DNA of 64,000 nucleotides from Bacillus sp. A301a_S52 (GCA_024701455.1 JABXYP010000001.1:4220001-4284000); one strand, 5' to 3'; positions 36,802 to 46,466 are shown, counted from the stretch's first letter. The notes: generated by a model from the sequence alone, not told the origin. Numbers and translations are program-made.

Positions 36802-38484
36802 CTACATATTATTTGGTGCTTTAATACCTAATAGACGCAATCCTTCATGTAAGACCACTTTAACCGATGATACAAGAGCAAGTCGGCTCTCCTTCTCCTC
36901 ATTGTCTGCCAGTATTTTAGCAGTTCCATAATAATGATTAAAAGCCTGTGCCAAGTCGATAATAAACTTAGCAACCTGTGATGGGTCGTGTTGATTAAAA
37001 GCTCGCTCTATCACCTCAGGAAAAGTCATTAAGTACTTAATGACTGGCCAAGAAGACTCATCTGTTATTTTTACGATCTCCGGCTTCCCCTTATATTCGC
37101 CTTTTTCAAGTAATGAAGCCGCTCTTGCGTGTGTGTATTGGATGTAAGGGCCAGTTTCCCCTTCAAATTTCAACATCTCTGATAATGAGAAGGTGATATC
37201 ATGTCGGCGATCATGCTTTAAGTCATGAAAGACTATGGCTCCAATGCCTACTTGCTTTGCTACCTCCTCTTTATTAGCCAGTGTTGGGTTTTTCTCTTCA
37301 ATATTTACCAAAGCGAGAGCCACTGCCTCATTCATGACCTCTTCTAATAAGACCACTTGCCCTTTTCGAGTAGACATTTTCTTCCCATCGTTTAACATCA
37401 TGCCAAACGAAATATGACTCATCGTGTCAGGCCATGTAAATCCCATTTTCTTTAACACATTGAATAGCTGCTGAAAATGTAAGCTTTGCTCGTTACCAAC
37501 CACATATAGAGACTTCTTAAACCCGTATGTGTCGTAACGATAAATGGCAGCAGCTAAATCTCTCGTGGCATAGAGCGTCGTTCCATCCCGCTTCTTGATC
37601 AAACAAGGTGGCAATCCTTCTAATGGAACCACTTCCGCCCCATCCGACTCAACTAATAAGCCCTTATCTCTCAGGAGTTTCACGACATCATCCATTTTAT
37701 CGTTATAAAAGGCTTCTCCATCATAGGAGTCAAAGGTAATGCCAAGCGCTTCATAAATTGTAGAGAAAGCTTGTAGTGATTCTTCGCGAAACCACGTCCA
37801 TAATGACTCGGCTTCCCGGTCACCTTCTTCAAGCTTTTTGAACCAATGCCTTCCGTCATCATTTATCTCTGGTGACTGTTCGGCCTCCTCATGGAAACGA
37901 ACATACAGTGCTAACAGTTCATGAATAGGGTTCGTCCTCACTTGGGCTTCATCTCCCCATCTTAAATAAGCCGCCATAAGCTTGCCGAATTGTGTTCCCC
38001 AATCACCAACATGGTTAATTTTAACTGTTTTATACCCACATTTCTCTGCAAGCTGGGCCAATGAGTTTCCAATAACCGTGGACCGCAAATGCCCCATGGA
38101 AAAGGGTTTAGCAATATTTGGTGAAGAATAGTCAATCGTCATAACATGACCTTTCCCCATACGTGAAGAACCATATGCTTTTGAAAGAGCATTTACCTCG
38201 TTAATCAAATGGGCTGTGACATACGAACGTTTTAGGAAAATATTCAGGTAGCCACCAGCCGTCTCAACGTGTTCTATCCAAGGAGATGTCAAATGTACCG
38301 CTAAGTTCGTCGCCAGCTCATTAGGTGGCATTCGAAAAACGCTGGCTAATTGAAAGCAAGGGAACGCCAGATCTCCTAAATGAGCATGTTTCGGTGTTTC
38401 AATTAATTGGTAGACACGCTCCGTTTCAACCTTTCTTTCCAATGCATGATAAATAACGTTAGCCATGTCGTGTTTTAAATTCAT
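36802..38484 (-). CDS. argS: Arginyl-tRNA synthetase
   Basis: A 560-residue class I synthetase joining arginine to tRNA-Arg. The N-terminal add1 domain is followed by IDYSSPNIAKPFSMGHLRSTVIGN (HIGH-like motif), the KMSKS-like GKKMSTRKGQ, and the C-terminal helical anticodon-binding domain ending in LRLLGIKAPNNM. AAAGGAGGA precedes the ATG. The leader is a T-box with an arginine specifier, so this gene is starvation-induced. Many bacilli have a second, housekeeping argS; the T-box copy here could be the only or the extra one. Confidence 0.95.
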   Translation of the reverse strand: MNLKHDMANVIYHALERKVETERVYQLIETPKHAHLGDLAFPCFQLASVFRMPPNELATNLAVHLTSPWIEHVETAGGYLNIFLKRSYVTAHLINEVNALSKAYGSSRMGKGHVMTIDYSSPNIAKPFSMGHLRSTVIGNSLAQLAEKCGYKTVKINHVGDWGTQFGKLMAAYLRWGDEAQVRTNPIHELLALYVRFHEEAEQSPEINDDGRHWFKKLEEGDREAESLWTWFREESLQAFSTIYEALGITFDSYDGEAFYNDKMDDVVKLLRDKGLLVESDGAEVVPLEGLPPCLIKKRDGTTLYATRDLAAAIYRYDTYGFKKSLYVVGNEQSLHFQQLFNVLKKMGFTWPDTMSHISFGMMLNDGKKMSTRKGQVVLLEEVMNEAVALALVNIEEKNPTLANKEEVAKQVGIGAIVFHDLKHDRRHDITFSLSEMLKFEGETGPYIQYTHARAASLLEKGEYKGKPEIVKITDESSWPVIKYLMTFPEVIERAFNQHDPSQVAKFIIDLAQAFNHYYGTAKILADNEEKESRLALVSSVKVVLHEGLRLLGIKAPNNM

Positions 38485-38511
38485 TCAGATTCCTCCTTTA
38501 ACCATAATAAA

Positions 38512-38784
38512 AGCTCCCGCCTCTTTAAAAAAAGAGACGAGAGCTTGAAAACTCGCGCGGTACCACTCACATTGCTTCTAGCATTAAATATAGAAGCCAC
38601 TTATCGCGTTAACGGGCTAACCCGGCTTTTCCTACTGTGTCTAATGACGTTCAGAAAAGCATCTCAAAAGTGCGTTTCATGCGATAGCCGGTATCAGGCT
38701 CTCACCGCCCCTGATTCGCTAATCCCTTCTATAGCACTACTTTCTTTATCATCGATTGACTATCTTTTTCCTAGAAAAATATTA
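38512..38784 (-). promoter_or_regulatory. T-box riboswitch controlling argS (Arg, CGC specifier)
   Basis: On the minus strand: stem I with AGTAGTGCTATAGAAGGGATTAG and GCGGTGAGAGCCTG, specifier segment GAAACGCACTTTTGAG in which CGC (38672-38674) is the Arg codon, the T-box AATGTGAGTGGTACCGCGCG (38554-38573), and a terminator (38512-38545) with AGCTCTCGTCTCTTT paired to AAAGAGGCGGGAGCT then TTTTATT. Uncharged tRNA-Arg should stabilise the antiterminator. Confidence 0.92.
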
Positions 38785-38790
38785 CTATAC

Positions 38791-38819
38791 ATACTATCAA
38801 TCCGAGGAAAGAAAAACAA
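38791..38819 (-). promoter_or_regulatory. argS promoter
   Basis: On the minus strand TTGTTT (38814-38819), 17 bases, TAGTAT (38791-38796). Transcription would start near 38784, giving a leader of about 300 bases. It lies only 5 bp past the stop of the SDR gene. Confidence 0.6.
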
Positions 38820-38823
38820 GTAC

Positions 38824-39651
38824 TTACCGTAATTTTCTCATGACAACTTTTTCAATCCAGCTCTGCGGCACATATTTTTTTATATGAAACAGCTGTTTAA
38901 CTCCTTTACCAACAGGATAACGGAACTTCGGCTTTTTGACACATGCAATCGAAGCCGTTAAGCGTGCTACTTCGCCAGGATCGGCTGCTGTTGATGCGGA
39001 CCTCTCTACTTCCTTTAAAACGGTTCGTTTAAAAGGCGTATCATTCATCTTACCTGCCTCTATATGAGCTAAACTTTTCTTCCAAATACGTGTCTTATAA
39101 GAACCTGGTTCAACTAAGGACACATAGATTTTGTCAGGAAGTAATTCCAACCGTAGGCTTTCACTTAGTCCTTCAAGGGCAAATTTAGAACTGCAATAGG
39201 GCGACAATCCTGGGAAACCGAACAACCCACTGACACTGCTTATATTAATAATACGTGCTGAGGTGGATGCTTTTAGTAACGGAAGAAAGTCTTGAGTCAC
39301 ACGAAACACCCCATCTACATTGACGTCAAATTGTGCTCGCCATTCAGTCAATGACACATCCTCCAAGAAACCTCCTTGGCAATAACCTGCATTATTGACT
39401 AACACGTCCACGTGCCCGTATGTCTTCTCCACCTCTTGCTTAACTGAGCTAATGTGGTGGGGATTCGTTACATCCATTGTTTTCACATCTAAATATGCCT
39501 GTAATTCCAGTGCTTCCGCCCGCTGTAAAAGCTCCCCACTATTTTCGATCGTCCTCATAGTGGCTACAACATGAAAATCTGCCTTTAAAAGCTCTAGACA
39601 AATAAGGAGCCCGAATCCGCTATTTGTTCCAGTTACTAACGCCACCTTCAT
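38824..39651 (-). CDS. Short-chain dehydrogenase/reductase
   Basis: A 275-residue classical SDR. Cofactor motif TGTNSGFG (8-15), LVNNAG, catalytic Ser in INISSVSG and YCSSK (Tyr/Lys). The start of strand 2 (ATMRTIENS) lacks an acidic residue after the strand and suggests NADP. A basic C-terminal tail ends KVVMRKLR. Substrate unknown. It lies directly upstream of the argS promoter and may be monocistronic. Confidence 0.9.
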   Translation of the reverse strand: MKVALVTGTNSGFGLLICLELLKADFHVVATMRTIENSGELLQRAEALELQAYLDVKTMDVTNPHHISSVKQEVEKTYGHVDVLVNNAGYCQGGFLEDVSLTEWRAQFDVNVDGVFRVTQDFLPLLKASTSARIINISSVSGLFGFPGLSPYCSSKFALEGLSESLRLELLPDKIYVSLVEPGSYKTRIWKKSLAHIEAGKMNDTPFKRTVLKEVERSASTAADPGEVARLTASIACVKKPKFRYPVGKGVKQLFHIKKYVPQSWIEKVVMRKLR

Positions 39652-40175
39652 GATTTCTCCCCCTATTTTATACCGCTTCCTCTGAATTAAGTAGGCATCA
39701 GTTAACAGTTAACTCACACTACTAACGCGTCCAGTAATTCAAGTCTTTTACTAACTTCCTTTTCACCTCTGTGCTAAAGTCTTTTAGTGAATAAAATATT
39801 TAATTGAGCTTTATAACTTGAGTCGATTTGATAATGATGTTTAACACGAACCACTAGTATTGCAGAAATAATGGCATCATTTTCAGTTTAATAATTCGAG
39901 TTGTTTGTGGTCAAAAAAGGGAATGCACGGTTAATAGTGGATTTAGACGGATTACCACCTCATTAAAAGTTTTTTTATGCATAACATAACTTTGAACATT
40001 AAAACTAGCTAACATTAGTGAAAAAAATTAAAATCCTAATAGGCAGGCTTATTATTAATAAAAAACTCGGTTTAAATGTCTTCACCTGTAGATAAGATCT
40101 TGTCAATAATCGAGTCATTAGAGAGAGTAAAATAACGGAGATTTTTCGGTTAGATGCAGAGGAGGGCTCAACCGA
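39652..40175. other. Gene-free stretch
   Basis: AT-rich, stops in all frames; must hold the SDR promoter on the minus strand. No conserved element seen before the repeat remnant at 40176. Confidence 0.45.
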
Positions 40176-40258
40176 TAAGAACGAATCTGGACATTATTAG
40201 ATTTAGCTCTGTCCTGTATCTTGAGGCTGGAGTTTTACGAACAGTTATTATGTAATCA
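40176..40258 (+). repeat. CAGTGGG element, copy 6 (degenerate, first hairpin lost)
   Basis: AAGAACGAATCTGGACATTA, then TCTTGAGG, then CTGGAGTTTTACGAACAGTTATTATG match left end, middle and right end of the family. The stop codon of the minus-strand gene at 40256 lies at its right end. Confidence 0.65.
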
Positions 40259-40498
40259 ATTTTTACTGCGCCACCTTTTTGCGATCATGGCATTACTTAG
40301 CACATAAATCAACAGGCTCATAGGAACTAAAAGGGCAAAAAACAGCTCCGTTCCGTTACGCCACAAGTTGTTTTGTGTATAGAAAAATAATGCAACAACG
40401 AGATACAGACACGTGATATACATTGCTTTCTTCCCTGATTGACTCTCCTTCTCACTCGTCGTCTCGTCTCTAAAAAAGAGCCTAACTAACCTTCTCAT
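40256..40498 (-). CDS. Small two-helix membrane protein
   Basis: An 80-residue protein: basic N-terminus (MRRLVRLFFRDETTSEKESQ), two membrane helices (MYITCLYLVVALFFY and LFFALLVPMSLLIYVL) and a basic end. GGCAGGTGA precedes the ATG. No family recognised; it differs from the array at 19.6-21.3 kb. Confidence 0.65.
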   Translation of the reverse strand: MRRLVRLFFRDETTSEKESQSGKKAMYITCLYLVVALFFYTQNNLWRNGTELFFALLVPMSLLIYVLSNAMIAKRWRSKN

Positions 40499-40983
40499 AT
40501 TACGTCACCTGCCATATCTATCACTATCTAGCTTATAAGAACCTCCTTCACAGTGCAACCTCTTTAATAATTCCAGCGTACCGAAAGTTTTTTGAAAGGA
40601 GATTACTGAAGAGATGTATATGTGTTTTCGATTCCCATATGCTGATGGGTGACGCGGGAGGCGTCTGATCAGTAATATAATATTTAAAGGCGTCTCCCTA
40701 TTCTATACGCAAAAAAACTTATACCGACGCATTTGACTTGATAAATGGTAATCGTTATCTTTTACCTCATTAGTCTAATTGAATTTGTGAAATAATGGTA
40801 ACGTTTCACTTCTATATATATCTTATTAAAAGGAGATGAGATTACTTGATAGATTCCCACGTTCTAGAGTGATACTATGAAGTCAGGTAAAATTTCCTGT
40901 TGATTCAAACAAGAGATAGAAGAATATCATTCTGTCATACTATAGCGTCGGAACACGCTTAATAAAAGAGGTGACATTATATT
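40499..40983. other. Gene-free stretch with a possible hairpin
   Basis: GGGAGGCGTC (about 40656) and GGCGTCTCCC (about 40688) can pair over a 20-base AT-rich loop. No gene is supported. It also contains the promoter of the winged-helix gene downstream. Confidence 0.4.
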
Positions 40984-42129
40984 ATGACGTTTTTTTTTCA
41001 ACCAAATGATTTAACTGTTACACACGGCAATGACACGATCTCCTTTTTACGAAAAGAATATGCGTTACTTCATTATTTATATATACATGACGGCAAGTCG
41101 TTTAGTCGCGATGCACTGCTTGACGCAGTCTGGCCGTTAGAATCCCCCAGTGACCGCACTGTCGATGACCATATTTATCGCCTTAGGAAAAAATTAAAGC
41201 CTTGGGAGCAATATGTCAGCATTGTGACAATTAAAGGCCACGGCTATCAACTCGTCCTTCATGAACATGAAGAGCATTCACCTTTAGCCCACGATGACGA
41301 ATTTAAGCAGATTACCTCACAGCTTTATTCAAAATATCATTTATATGGGCAGGGGGAAGCCTTAGAAGCATTAGTTTTAAACAAGGCTTTTGGAATATCG
41401 TTAGATGAATGGCGGGGGTTTCATACAGCCTTTATAAAAGGTGATTTTCAAGCTATTCTCTATGATCAAGAGCTCCCTTTCTCTGAAAAAGCTTTATATG
41501 TGTTTCATGTAGCATTTATTTTTTGTGATGACGTGCAGTGTCAAAGGTTGTTTCGTGCATTTGAACAGTCCTTACAAAATCAGCTGTTTTCCACTCGTTC
41601 CATTGACGAAGCACAAATGTTAGCCGCACCGCATTTCGCCATATGGGTAGGCGACCTTGCTAAGGCCGAACACTATTTAAAAGAGGCTGATAATACCATC
41701 TCTTCTGTCAGTCACGGCTTTTACCCTTACTTACAGCTCATACATATGTTCCTGAGCATAGCTCAAGATCAGCCAACCAAATTTGAAAACCTTATGAAAA
41801 AAATGGCAGTATTCTTTGCAGAAAGGCCGTATCAACGAGAACTTGGATTGTACTATGTCATTCAAGGACTGTTTTTCATTAAGCAAGGGCAGTCTGTGAC
41901 AGGAAGAGCGGCTATTCATAAAGGTCTTCAAATCACGAAAAAAACACGCTTTACTTCTCACCTTTTTTTAGCTTTAAGGACGGCTTTATTCTTTTTAGGG
42001 CATCATGTAGAAGATAGACCAACAGAACGGGAGCTAACACGATTATGGAATGAGCTCACAGACGATATGAACGTCCATCTCATCGCCACACATAGTGAAC
42101 AGGTTATTTTAGAACATATAAACACTTAA
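40984..42129 (+). CDS. OmpR-type winged-helix regulator without receiver domain
   Basis: A 381-residue protein. The N-terminal ~92 residues are an OmpR/PhoB-type DNA-binding domain (LRKEYALLHYLYIHDGKSFS, RDALLDAVWP, DRTVDDHIYRLRKKL, TIKGHGYQL). No receiver domain precedes it. The remaining 290 residues are helical, TPR-like (FAIWVGDLAKAEHYLKEAD). The plan resembles SARP/AfsR-like or CadC-like regulators, but there is no membrane helix. It converges with the GntP permease gene. Target and signal unknown. Confidence 0.83.
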   Translation: MTFFFQPNDLTVTHGNDTISFLRKEYALLHYLYIHDGKSFSRDALLDAVWPLESPSDRTVDDHIYRLRKKLKPWEQYVSIVTIKGHGYQLVLHEHEEHSPLAHDDEFKQITSQLYSKYHLYGQGEALEALVLNKAFGISLDEWRGFHTAFIKGDFQAILYDQELPFSEKALYVFHVAFIFCDDVQCQRLFRAFEQSLQNQLFSTRSIDEAQMLAAPHFAIWVGDLAKAEHYLKEADNTISSVSHGFYPYLQLIHMFLSIAQDQPTKFENLMKKMAVFFAERPYQRELGLYYVIQGLFFIKQGQSVTGRAAIHKGLQITKKTRFTSHLFLALRTALFFLGHHVEDRPTERELTRLWNELTDDMNVHLIATHSEQVILEHINT

Positions 42130-42137
42130 CGATTACC

Positions 42138-42173
42138 AAAAAAGGCGTACAGCACACGGAGAGCCATACGCCC
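42138..42173 (-). terminator. Terminator of the GntP permease gene
   Basis: On the minus strand GGCGTA and TACGCC form a stem (with weaker pairs inside) followed by TTTTTT. It lies 75 bases past the permease stop, between convergent genes. Confidence 0.65.
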
Positions 42174-42247
42174 TTACCACACGTCACGTGAACCTAGAAG
42201 GGCGCCTCATGACCATACATGACGTGATACTGATTGTTCAGCTTATA

Positions 42248-43519
42248 TTATAAGAACAGCACACCTAACACGCCAAAAATAAACGTTGACACGATGGCAA
42301 GCACAAGGCCGATCACAACCTCATACGGCAATAGCTTAAAACGCTCTTTCATACTCATGTGCACGCTTGAACGGGTAATATGAAAATACGTTCCGTGCGG
42401 CATATGATCGAGCACGGTAGCACCTGCATTGACCATGGCTGCTCCCGCTAAACCATGCAGCCCCAATTCCATCATTGTTGGTGCAAACACACTACCAGCA
42501 ACAGCGGTTCCAGCCGCTGTTGAACCTGTAGCACCTGACATAATAATACCTGATAAAGGCGCTAGAACGTAGGCTGGAATATGGAAAGCATCGACCCCAT
42601 TTAAAATGTGCCCGATGATAGCTGAGTTCGAAATCACCCCAGCCAACGTTCCTGTTCCTAACAATAGAATCGCCACTCCAGCCATTTTACCTAACCCTGA
42701 TTGAATATACTGATTTAAATAGCTTCCTTTCCCCATGACAAGAGCACCCACAACGCCACCAGCAGGAAGAGCAAACAACGGATCAATGACAATACCAACA
42801 GTCGGTTGCAATAATAATAGAAATATTGCCGCCGCTGGGGCTGATAAAGCCTTCACTAATGACATCCCATCATTGTCTTCCTCAGTCGTCATATCTTTGC
42901 TTTCTACTGCTTCACCCACGTGACGCAGCTTTCGTGCCATAACATACGCTGCACATACACCTACAACTGCCGGAACCACCCCTGCAAACATGACGGTCGT
43001 CAGTGGTACATCAAACGCATCAGACACTGCTATAGAGTTAGGATTTGGCGAGATAATATTCCCTGCTTTCCCCCCGCCAGAAATGGCTAAAAGTACCGCC
43101 AGCTTTGACATATTAGTTCGTTTCCCTATAGCTAAAGCCACTGGCGCAATCGTTAAAATTGCTACTGCCACATACACACCGACGCCTGTTAAAATCATGG
43201 TCGCTCCGGCCACTGCAAGTAAAGCCTTCGTTTCGCCTAAACCGTTCAAGATCGATTCTGCAATTTTCTTTGCTGCCCCTGATTCAATAAGGACTCCTGC
43301 CAGTACGCCTGCTGCAAGGACACGCAAAACGACACCGACCATCCCTTCAGCACCGCCCAACATAATATGCAACGTGCCATTCAAGGTAGCGCCGCCGCAT
43401 ATCCCACCTACAAATGCACCAGCCATCATGGCATATGCTGGTGCTAATTGTCTTAAAATAAGTCCAATCGTGACGACTAACGCCAGCAACGTCCCAAACG
43501 TGGTGACTTCCATTGTCAT
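42248..43519 (-). CDS. GntP-family organic acid permease
   Basis: A 423-residue transporter with about 12 membrane helices and many Gly/Ala-rich segments. Motifs SGGGKAGNIISPNPNSIAVSDAF and SGATGSTAAGTAVAGSVFAP are the half-site re-entrant regions of the GntP (gluconate:H+ symporter) family. The family also moves glycerate, lactate-like hydroxy acids and fructuronate. There is no kinase or dehydrogenase beside it to fix the substrate. Confidence 0.88.
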   Translation of the reverse strand: MTMEVTTFGTLLALVVTIGLILRQLAPAYAMMAGAFVGGICGGATLNGTLHIMLGGAEGMVGVVLRVLAAGVLAGVLIESGAAKKIAESILNGLGETKALLAVAGATMILTGVGVYVAVAILTIAPVALAIGKRTNMSKLAVLLAISGGGKAGNIISPNPNSIAVSDAFDVPLTTVMFAGVVPAVVGVCAAYVMARKLRHVGEAVESKDMTTEEDNDGMSLVKALSAPAAAIFLLLLQPTVGIVIDPLFALPAGGVVGALVMGKGSYLNQYIQSGLGKMAGVAILLLGTGTLAGVISNSAIIGHILNGVDAFHIPAYVLAPLSGIIMSGATGSTAAGTAVAGSVFAPTMMELGLHGLAGAAMVNAGATVLDHMPHGTYFHITRSSVHMSMKERFKLLPYEVVIGLVLAIVSTFIFGVLGVLFL

Positions 43520-43855
43520 ACTAACACCCTGCCAATCCTGTTAAATTTATTAAGTGTTTAAAAACTGTCACTCTTTAGTGTGCGGCGTCACCCCACTGGT
43601 CTGCACACATTGGCCATTCCCAGCCTTTTTTCTGCAAGATGCTTTCTTGTTCTCTGTCATCTATTCCTTACTTAAAAAGCTTTTACGGAAGTACTATTTC
43701 AACACTTTTTATAATAAAAACTTGTAAAAGTCTATCACGATGTAAAGAAAGTTTTCAAGAATTTCAGCAAATTTTCTTCTTATTTCCCCTCTGATACTCC
43801 TCTGACATTAAACCATTACACTTATCACATCATGATAAGAAATGAGTGATAGACG
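43520..43855. other. Gene-free stretch between divergent transporters
   Basis: Holds the promoters of the GntP and MFS genes. The only site I can suggest is a run AAAAAGCTTTTA near 43674. No cre match was found. Confidence 0.4.
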
Positions 43856-45127
43856 ATGTCAGACACTTCTTTATGGAAAAATAACGCCTTTATATGCTTA
43901 TTCGCTTCTTACGCCACATCTATGATGGGACGTTGGTTCGATATGGTAGCTATCCTCATGCTATTTGGCTACATTTGGGACGTGTCACCACTCATCATGG
44001 CTTTCATTCCGATCGCTTATGCCCTTCCAAATGCCCTTCTAAGCCAGTTTGCTGGCATAATCGCTGACCGCTTTAATAAGGTTCATTTAATGATCTATGC
44101 TGATATAGGAACGGCATTGCTTACAATAGCGCTAGCCTTCACACCTTTTCCATGGCTGGCACTTCTCATCTTATTATTGCGTGCCACACTTACAGTCATT
44201 CACTTTCCAGCGCAACAAGCTTTAATTAAACATATCGTGCCAGAAAAGCTTCTCGTTAAAGCCATCACGATGACTGGAACAGCCAATGAACTCACAAAAA
44301 TTATCGGCCCCTTAGCTGGAGGTGCCCTTGGCGCTGTTTTTTCACCACGACTTTGTATCCTTATAAACGCACTTGCTTATCTCATATCAGCTATCATATT
44401 AATTAGGATGGATAAAAAGTCCTTTCCTCGTGACAATATAGAAGCAAAATCCGTTAAACAGTCAGAAACTTTTTGGGCATCATGGCGTGACGGTTGGCAA
44501 ACGGTTCTCACTAATCGTCGGCTGACCGTCAGCTTTCTCTTTGCCTTGTTAGCTATGACAGCAATCCAACTCGTTGACGTACAACTCCCTGTTTTGTTAC
44601 GGGAATTTGCCCCTGATCAGCCTGAGTTAACTGGATGGATTATGGCTGCAGCTGGTGCTGGGGCGGCCGTGATGATGATCATCCTGTCACAAAGACAGAG
44701 AACACTTCATTATGGGATCAACCTAGGCGGCAGTCTCGTACTAATAGGATGTGGGTTCGGTGGGATGAGCCTTATCTATGAAGGCATGCCGAGCTACCTC
44801 CCTCTCTCTTTCGGCTTTCTTGCCGGACTAGGTGTCGGCCTTTTTACCGTTAGCACCAGCTATATTTTACAAAAAGAATCCACTGAAAAAACGATTAGCC
44901 GTATCTCTGGTATTTACAGTTCATTAAGCGGATTTGTTGTCTTGTTAGCACCACTTATCGGCGGCTTGCTCGTTCACCTGTGGGGAGCTTCTCCTGTCTA
45001 TCAAGGGGTGGCTGTGGCCTTAATGTTAATAGGAAGTACTGGTTTTCTATGTCACAAGCTATTATGGGGGAACACACAAGCCCAGGACGACTCACACCCC
45101 CATTCTCAAACACACGAAATCAGTTAG
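43856..45127 (+). CDS. Major facilitator superfamily efflux protein
   Basis: A 423-residue protein with 12 predicted helices. Start region MSDTSLWKNNAFICLFASYATSMMG and FAGIIADRFNKVHLMIYADI (the loop 2-3 motif G-x3-D-R) match the MFS_3 group of macrolide or enterobactin exporters. The tail is histidine-rich (DDSHPHSQTHEIS). Substrate unknown. GAGTGAT before the ATG is a modest ribosome site. Confidence 0.88.
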   Translation: MSDTSLWKNNAFICLFASYATSMMGRWFDMVAILMLFGYIWDVSPLIMAFIPIAYALPNALLSQFAGIIADRFNKVHLMIYADIGTALLTIALAFTPFPWLALLILLLRATLTVIHFPAQQALIKHIVPEKLLVKAITMTGTANELTKIIGPLAGGALGAVFSPRLCILINALAYLISAIILIRMDKKSFPRDNIEAKSVKQSETFWASWRDGWQTVLTNRRLTVSFLFALLAMTAIQLVDVQLPVLLREFAPDQPELTGWIMAAAGAGAAVMMIILSQRQRTLHYGINLGGSLVLIGCGFGGMSLIYEGMPSYLPLSFGFLAGLGVGLFTVSTSYILQKESTEKTISRISGIYSSLSGFVVLLAPLIGGLLVHLWGASPVYQGVAVALMLIGSTGFLCHKLLWGNTQAQDDSHPHSQTHEIS

Positions 45128-45304
45128 GTTCTCCATCCTTACAGCTAAATAAAAGTTAATATTAAAGTATAATAATAATTTTTTATAGATAATTTGAAAA
45201 ATTTTGTTTTTTTGAAGGGATAGAGACAGCTTGTAACGAATACCATTAAACCAACATCTCTGTCATAACTTTCTTTTTTCAAAAAAACAAGGGAGGGAAA
45301 AACT

Positions 45305-46297
45305 ATGCCACATCTGCCTAAAGAGGAGATTGAGAAAGTCAGGCAAGTGAAAAGTAAGGGAAATGAAGCTGCATTTTTACGCAAAAAACATGTTGTCGGC
45401 GTCGGAATTGGTGTGAAGATCAAGGATGGAAAGCCTACTGGAAAACCAGCTTTAATCACTTATGTCACGAGCAAAAAACCACTTAGCTCGTTAGACGCAG
45501 ATGATGTCATTCCCGAGACGGTAGATGGTGTAGAAACAGACGTAATTGAAATTGGTATGCCAACTATTCAACCGGTACTAAAAGAGAAGGAATTTCTCCG
45601 TACCCTCCCCTCCAACGAGCTTACGTCAAGAATGAGGCCAGTGAAAGGCGGTTGGAGTGTAGGACATTATGATATTACAGCAGGTACTATAGGTGCGGTC
45701 GTCTTTAATAAAGATGAGCACATCCCTACAACGTATTATGTTCTCTCCAACAATCACGTCCTAGCTAATAGCAACGCCGCAAGCATAGGAGACCCAATCT
45801 TACAGCCCGGCCCAGTCGACGGTGGCGAGGCTCCCGATGACCAAATTGCGAAGCTCAGCCGCTTCGTGCCGATCGACTTTACTCCGGATAAGCCTTTAGA
45901 GGAGCATAACAACTTAGTGGATGCTGCTATCGCTGAAGGCTCCCTTCAAGAACTAGACAGAGAAGTTTACTGGAACGGTTATGTGAAAGGATGGAAACGA
46001 AAGGACGACTTAGAAGTGGGCACTATCGTCAAAAAAACTGGCCGCACTACAGGCTACACCACAGCCGAAGTTACCTCAGTCGATGCGACCATAGATGTAA
46101 ACTTTGGTGGAAACCGCGTAGCACGATTCCACGATCAAATTTTGACAACACACTTTTCAGAGGGTGGTGATAGCGGTTCTCTCGTCACGAATGCAGACAA
46201 TGAAGCTATCGGTCTCCTGTTCGCTGGAAGTCCAGAAATCACAATCCTTAACCATATTGAAAATGTCCGCGATTTACTTCGTATAGACTTCGTATAA
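45305..46297 (+). CDS. Trypsin-fold serine protease without signal peptide
   Basis: A 330-residue protein. Residues about 115-325 show chymotrypsin-fold motifs: LSNNHVLA (His151), LVDAAIAE (Asp206) and EGGDSGSLV (Ser290), a full catalytic triad. The N-terminus (MPHLPKEEIEKVRQVKSKGN) is charged and has no export signal, so it is cytoplasmic or exported another way. KKHVVGVGIGVKIKDGKPTG near residue 30 is also typical of Nal1-like and related bacterial proteases. GGGAGGG precedes the ATG. The stop codon TAA is the first three bases of repeat copy 8. Phage-like or spore roles are possible; none shown. Confidence 0.8.
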   Translation: MPHLPKEEIEKVRQVKSKGNEAAFLRKKHVVGVGIGVKIKDGKPTGKPALITYVTSKKPLSSLDADDVIPETVDGVETDVIEIGMPTIQPVLKEKEFLRTLPSNELTSRMRPVKGGWSVGHYDITAGTIGAVVFNKDEHIPTTYYVLSNNHVLANSNAASIGDPILQPGPVDGGEAPDDQIAKLSRFVPIDFTPDKPLEEHNNLVDAAIAEGSLQELDREVYWNGYVKGWKRKDDLEVGTIVKKTGRTTGYTTAEVTSVDATIDVNFGGNRVARFHDQILTTHFSEGGDSGSLVTNADNEAIGLLFAGSPEITILNHIENVRDLLRIDFV

Positions 46298-46429
46298 AAC
46301 GAACCTTCAATCAGTAGGCATTTTCGTTCTTCTCCCACTGATTGATAGTTGAGTGAACCAAGACGTTAGCTCCCTCTCCTCTCTATTTTGAGGCGGGAGG
46401 TTTATTGACCTTATCTGTGATAAATTATT
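46295..46429 (+). repeat. CAGTGGG element, copy 8 (full)
   Basis: TAAAACGAACCTTCAATCAG, hairpin ATCAGTAGG/TCCCACTGAT, GAACCAAGACGTTAGC, TCCTCTCTATTTTGAGGCGG and right end TTGACCTTATCTGTGATAAA. Its first bases TAA end the protease gene. Confidence 0.85.
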
Positions 46430-46430
46430 G

Positions 46431-46466
46431 GCTACCACCCCGTCTTTAGAGATGGGGTGGTATTTG
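46431..46466 (+). terminator. Strong hairpin after repeat copy 8
   Basis: TACCACCCC (46433-46441) pairs with GGGGTGGTA (46454-46462) around GTCTTTAGAGAT. The T-tract is weak. It may terminate the protease transcript; an IS200/IS605-type end hairpin is an alternative. Confidence 0.5.

Noticed and set aside
42990..43544. 184-codon frame opposite the GntP permease
   Set aside because: Antisense shadow caused by Gly/Ala-rich coding sequence; no ribosome site.
46431..46466. Possible IS200/IS605 end hairpin
   Set aside because: The CCACCCC/GGGGTGG hairpin resembles such ends, but no TnpA/TnpB remnant is nearby; kept only as a terminator-like hairpin.
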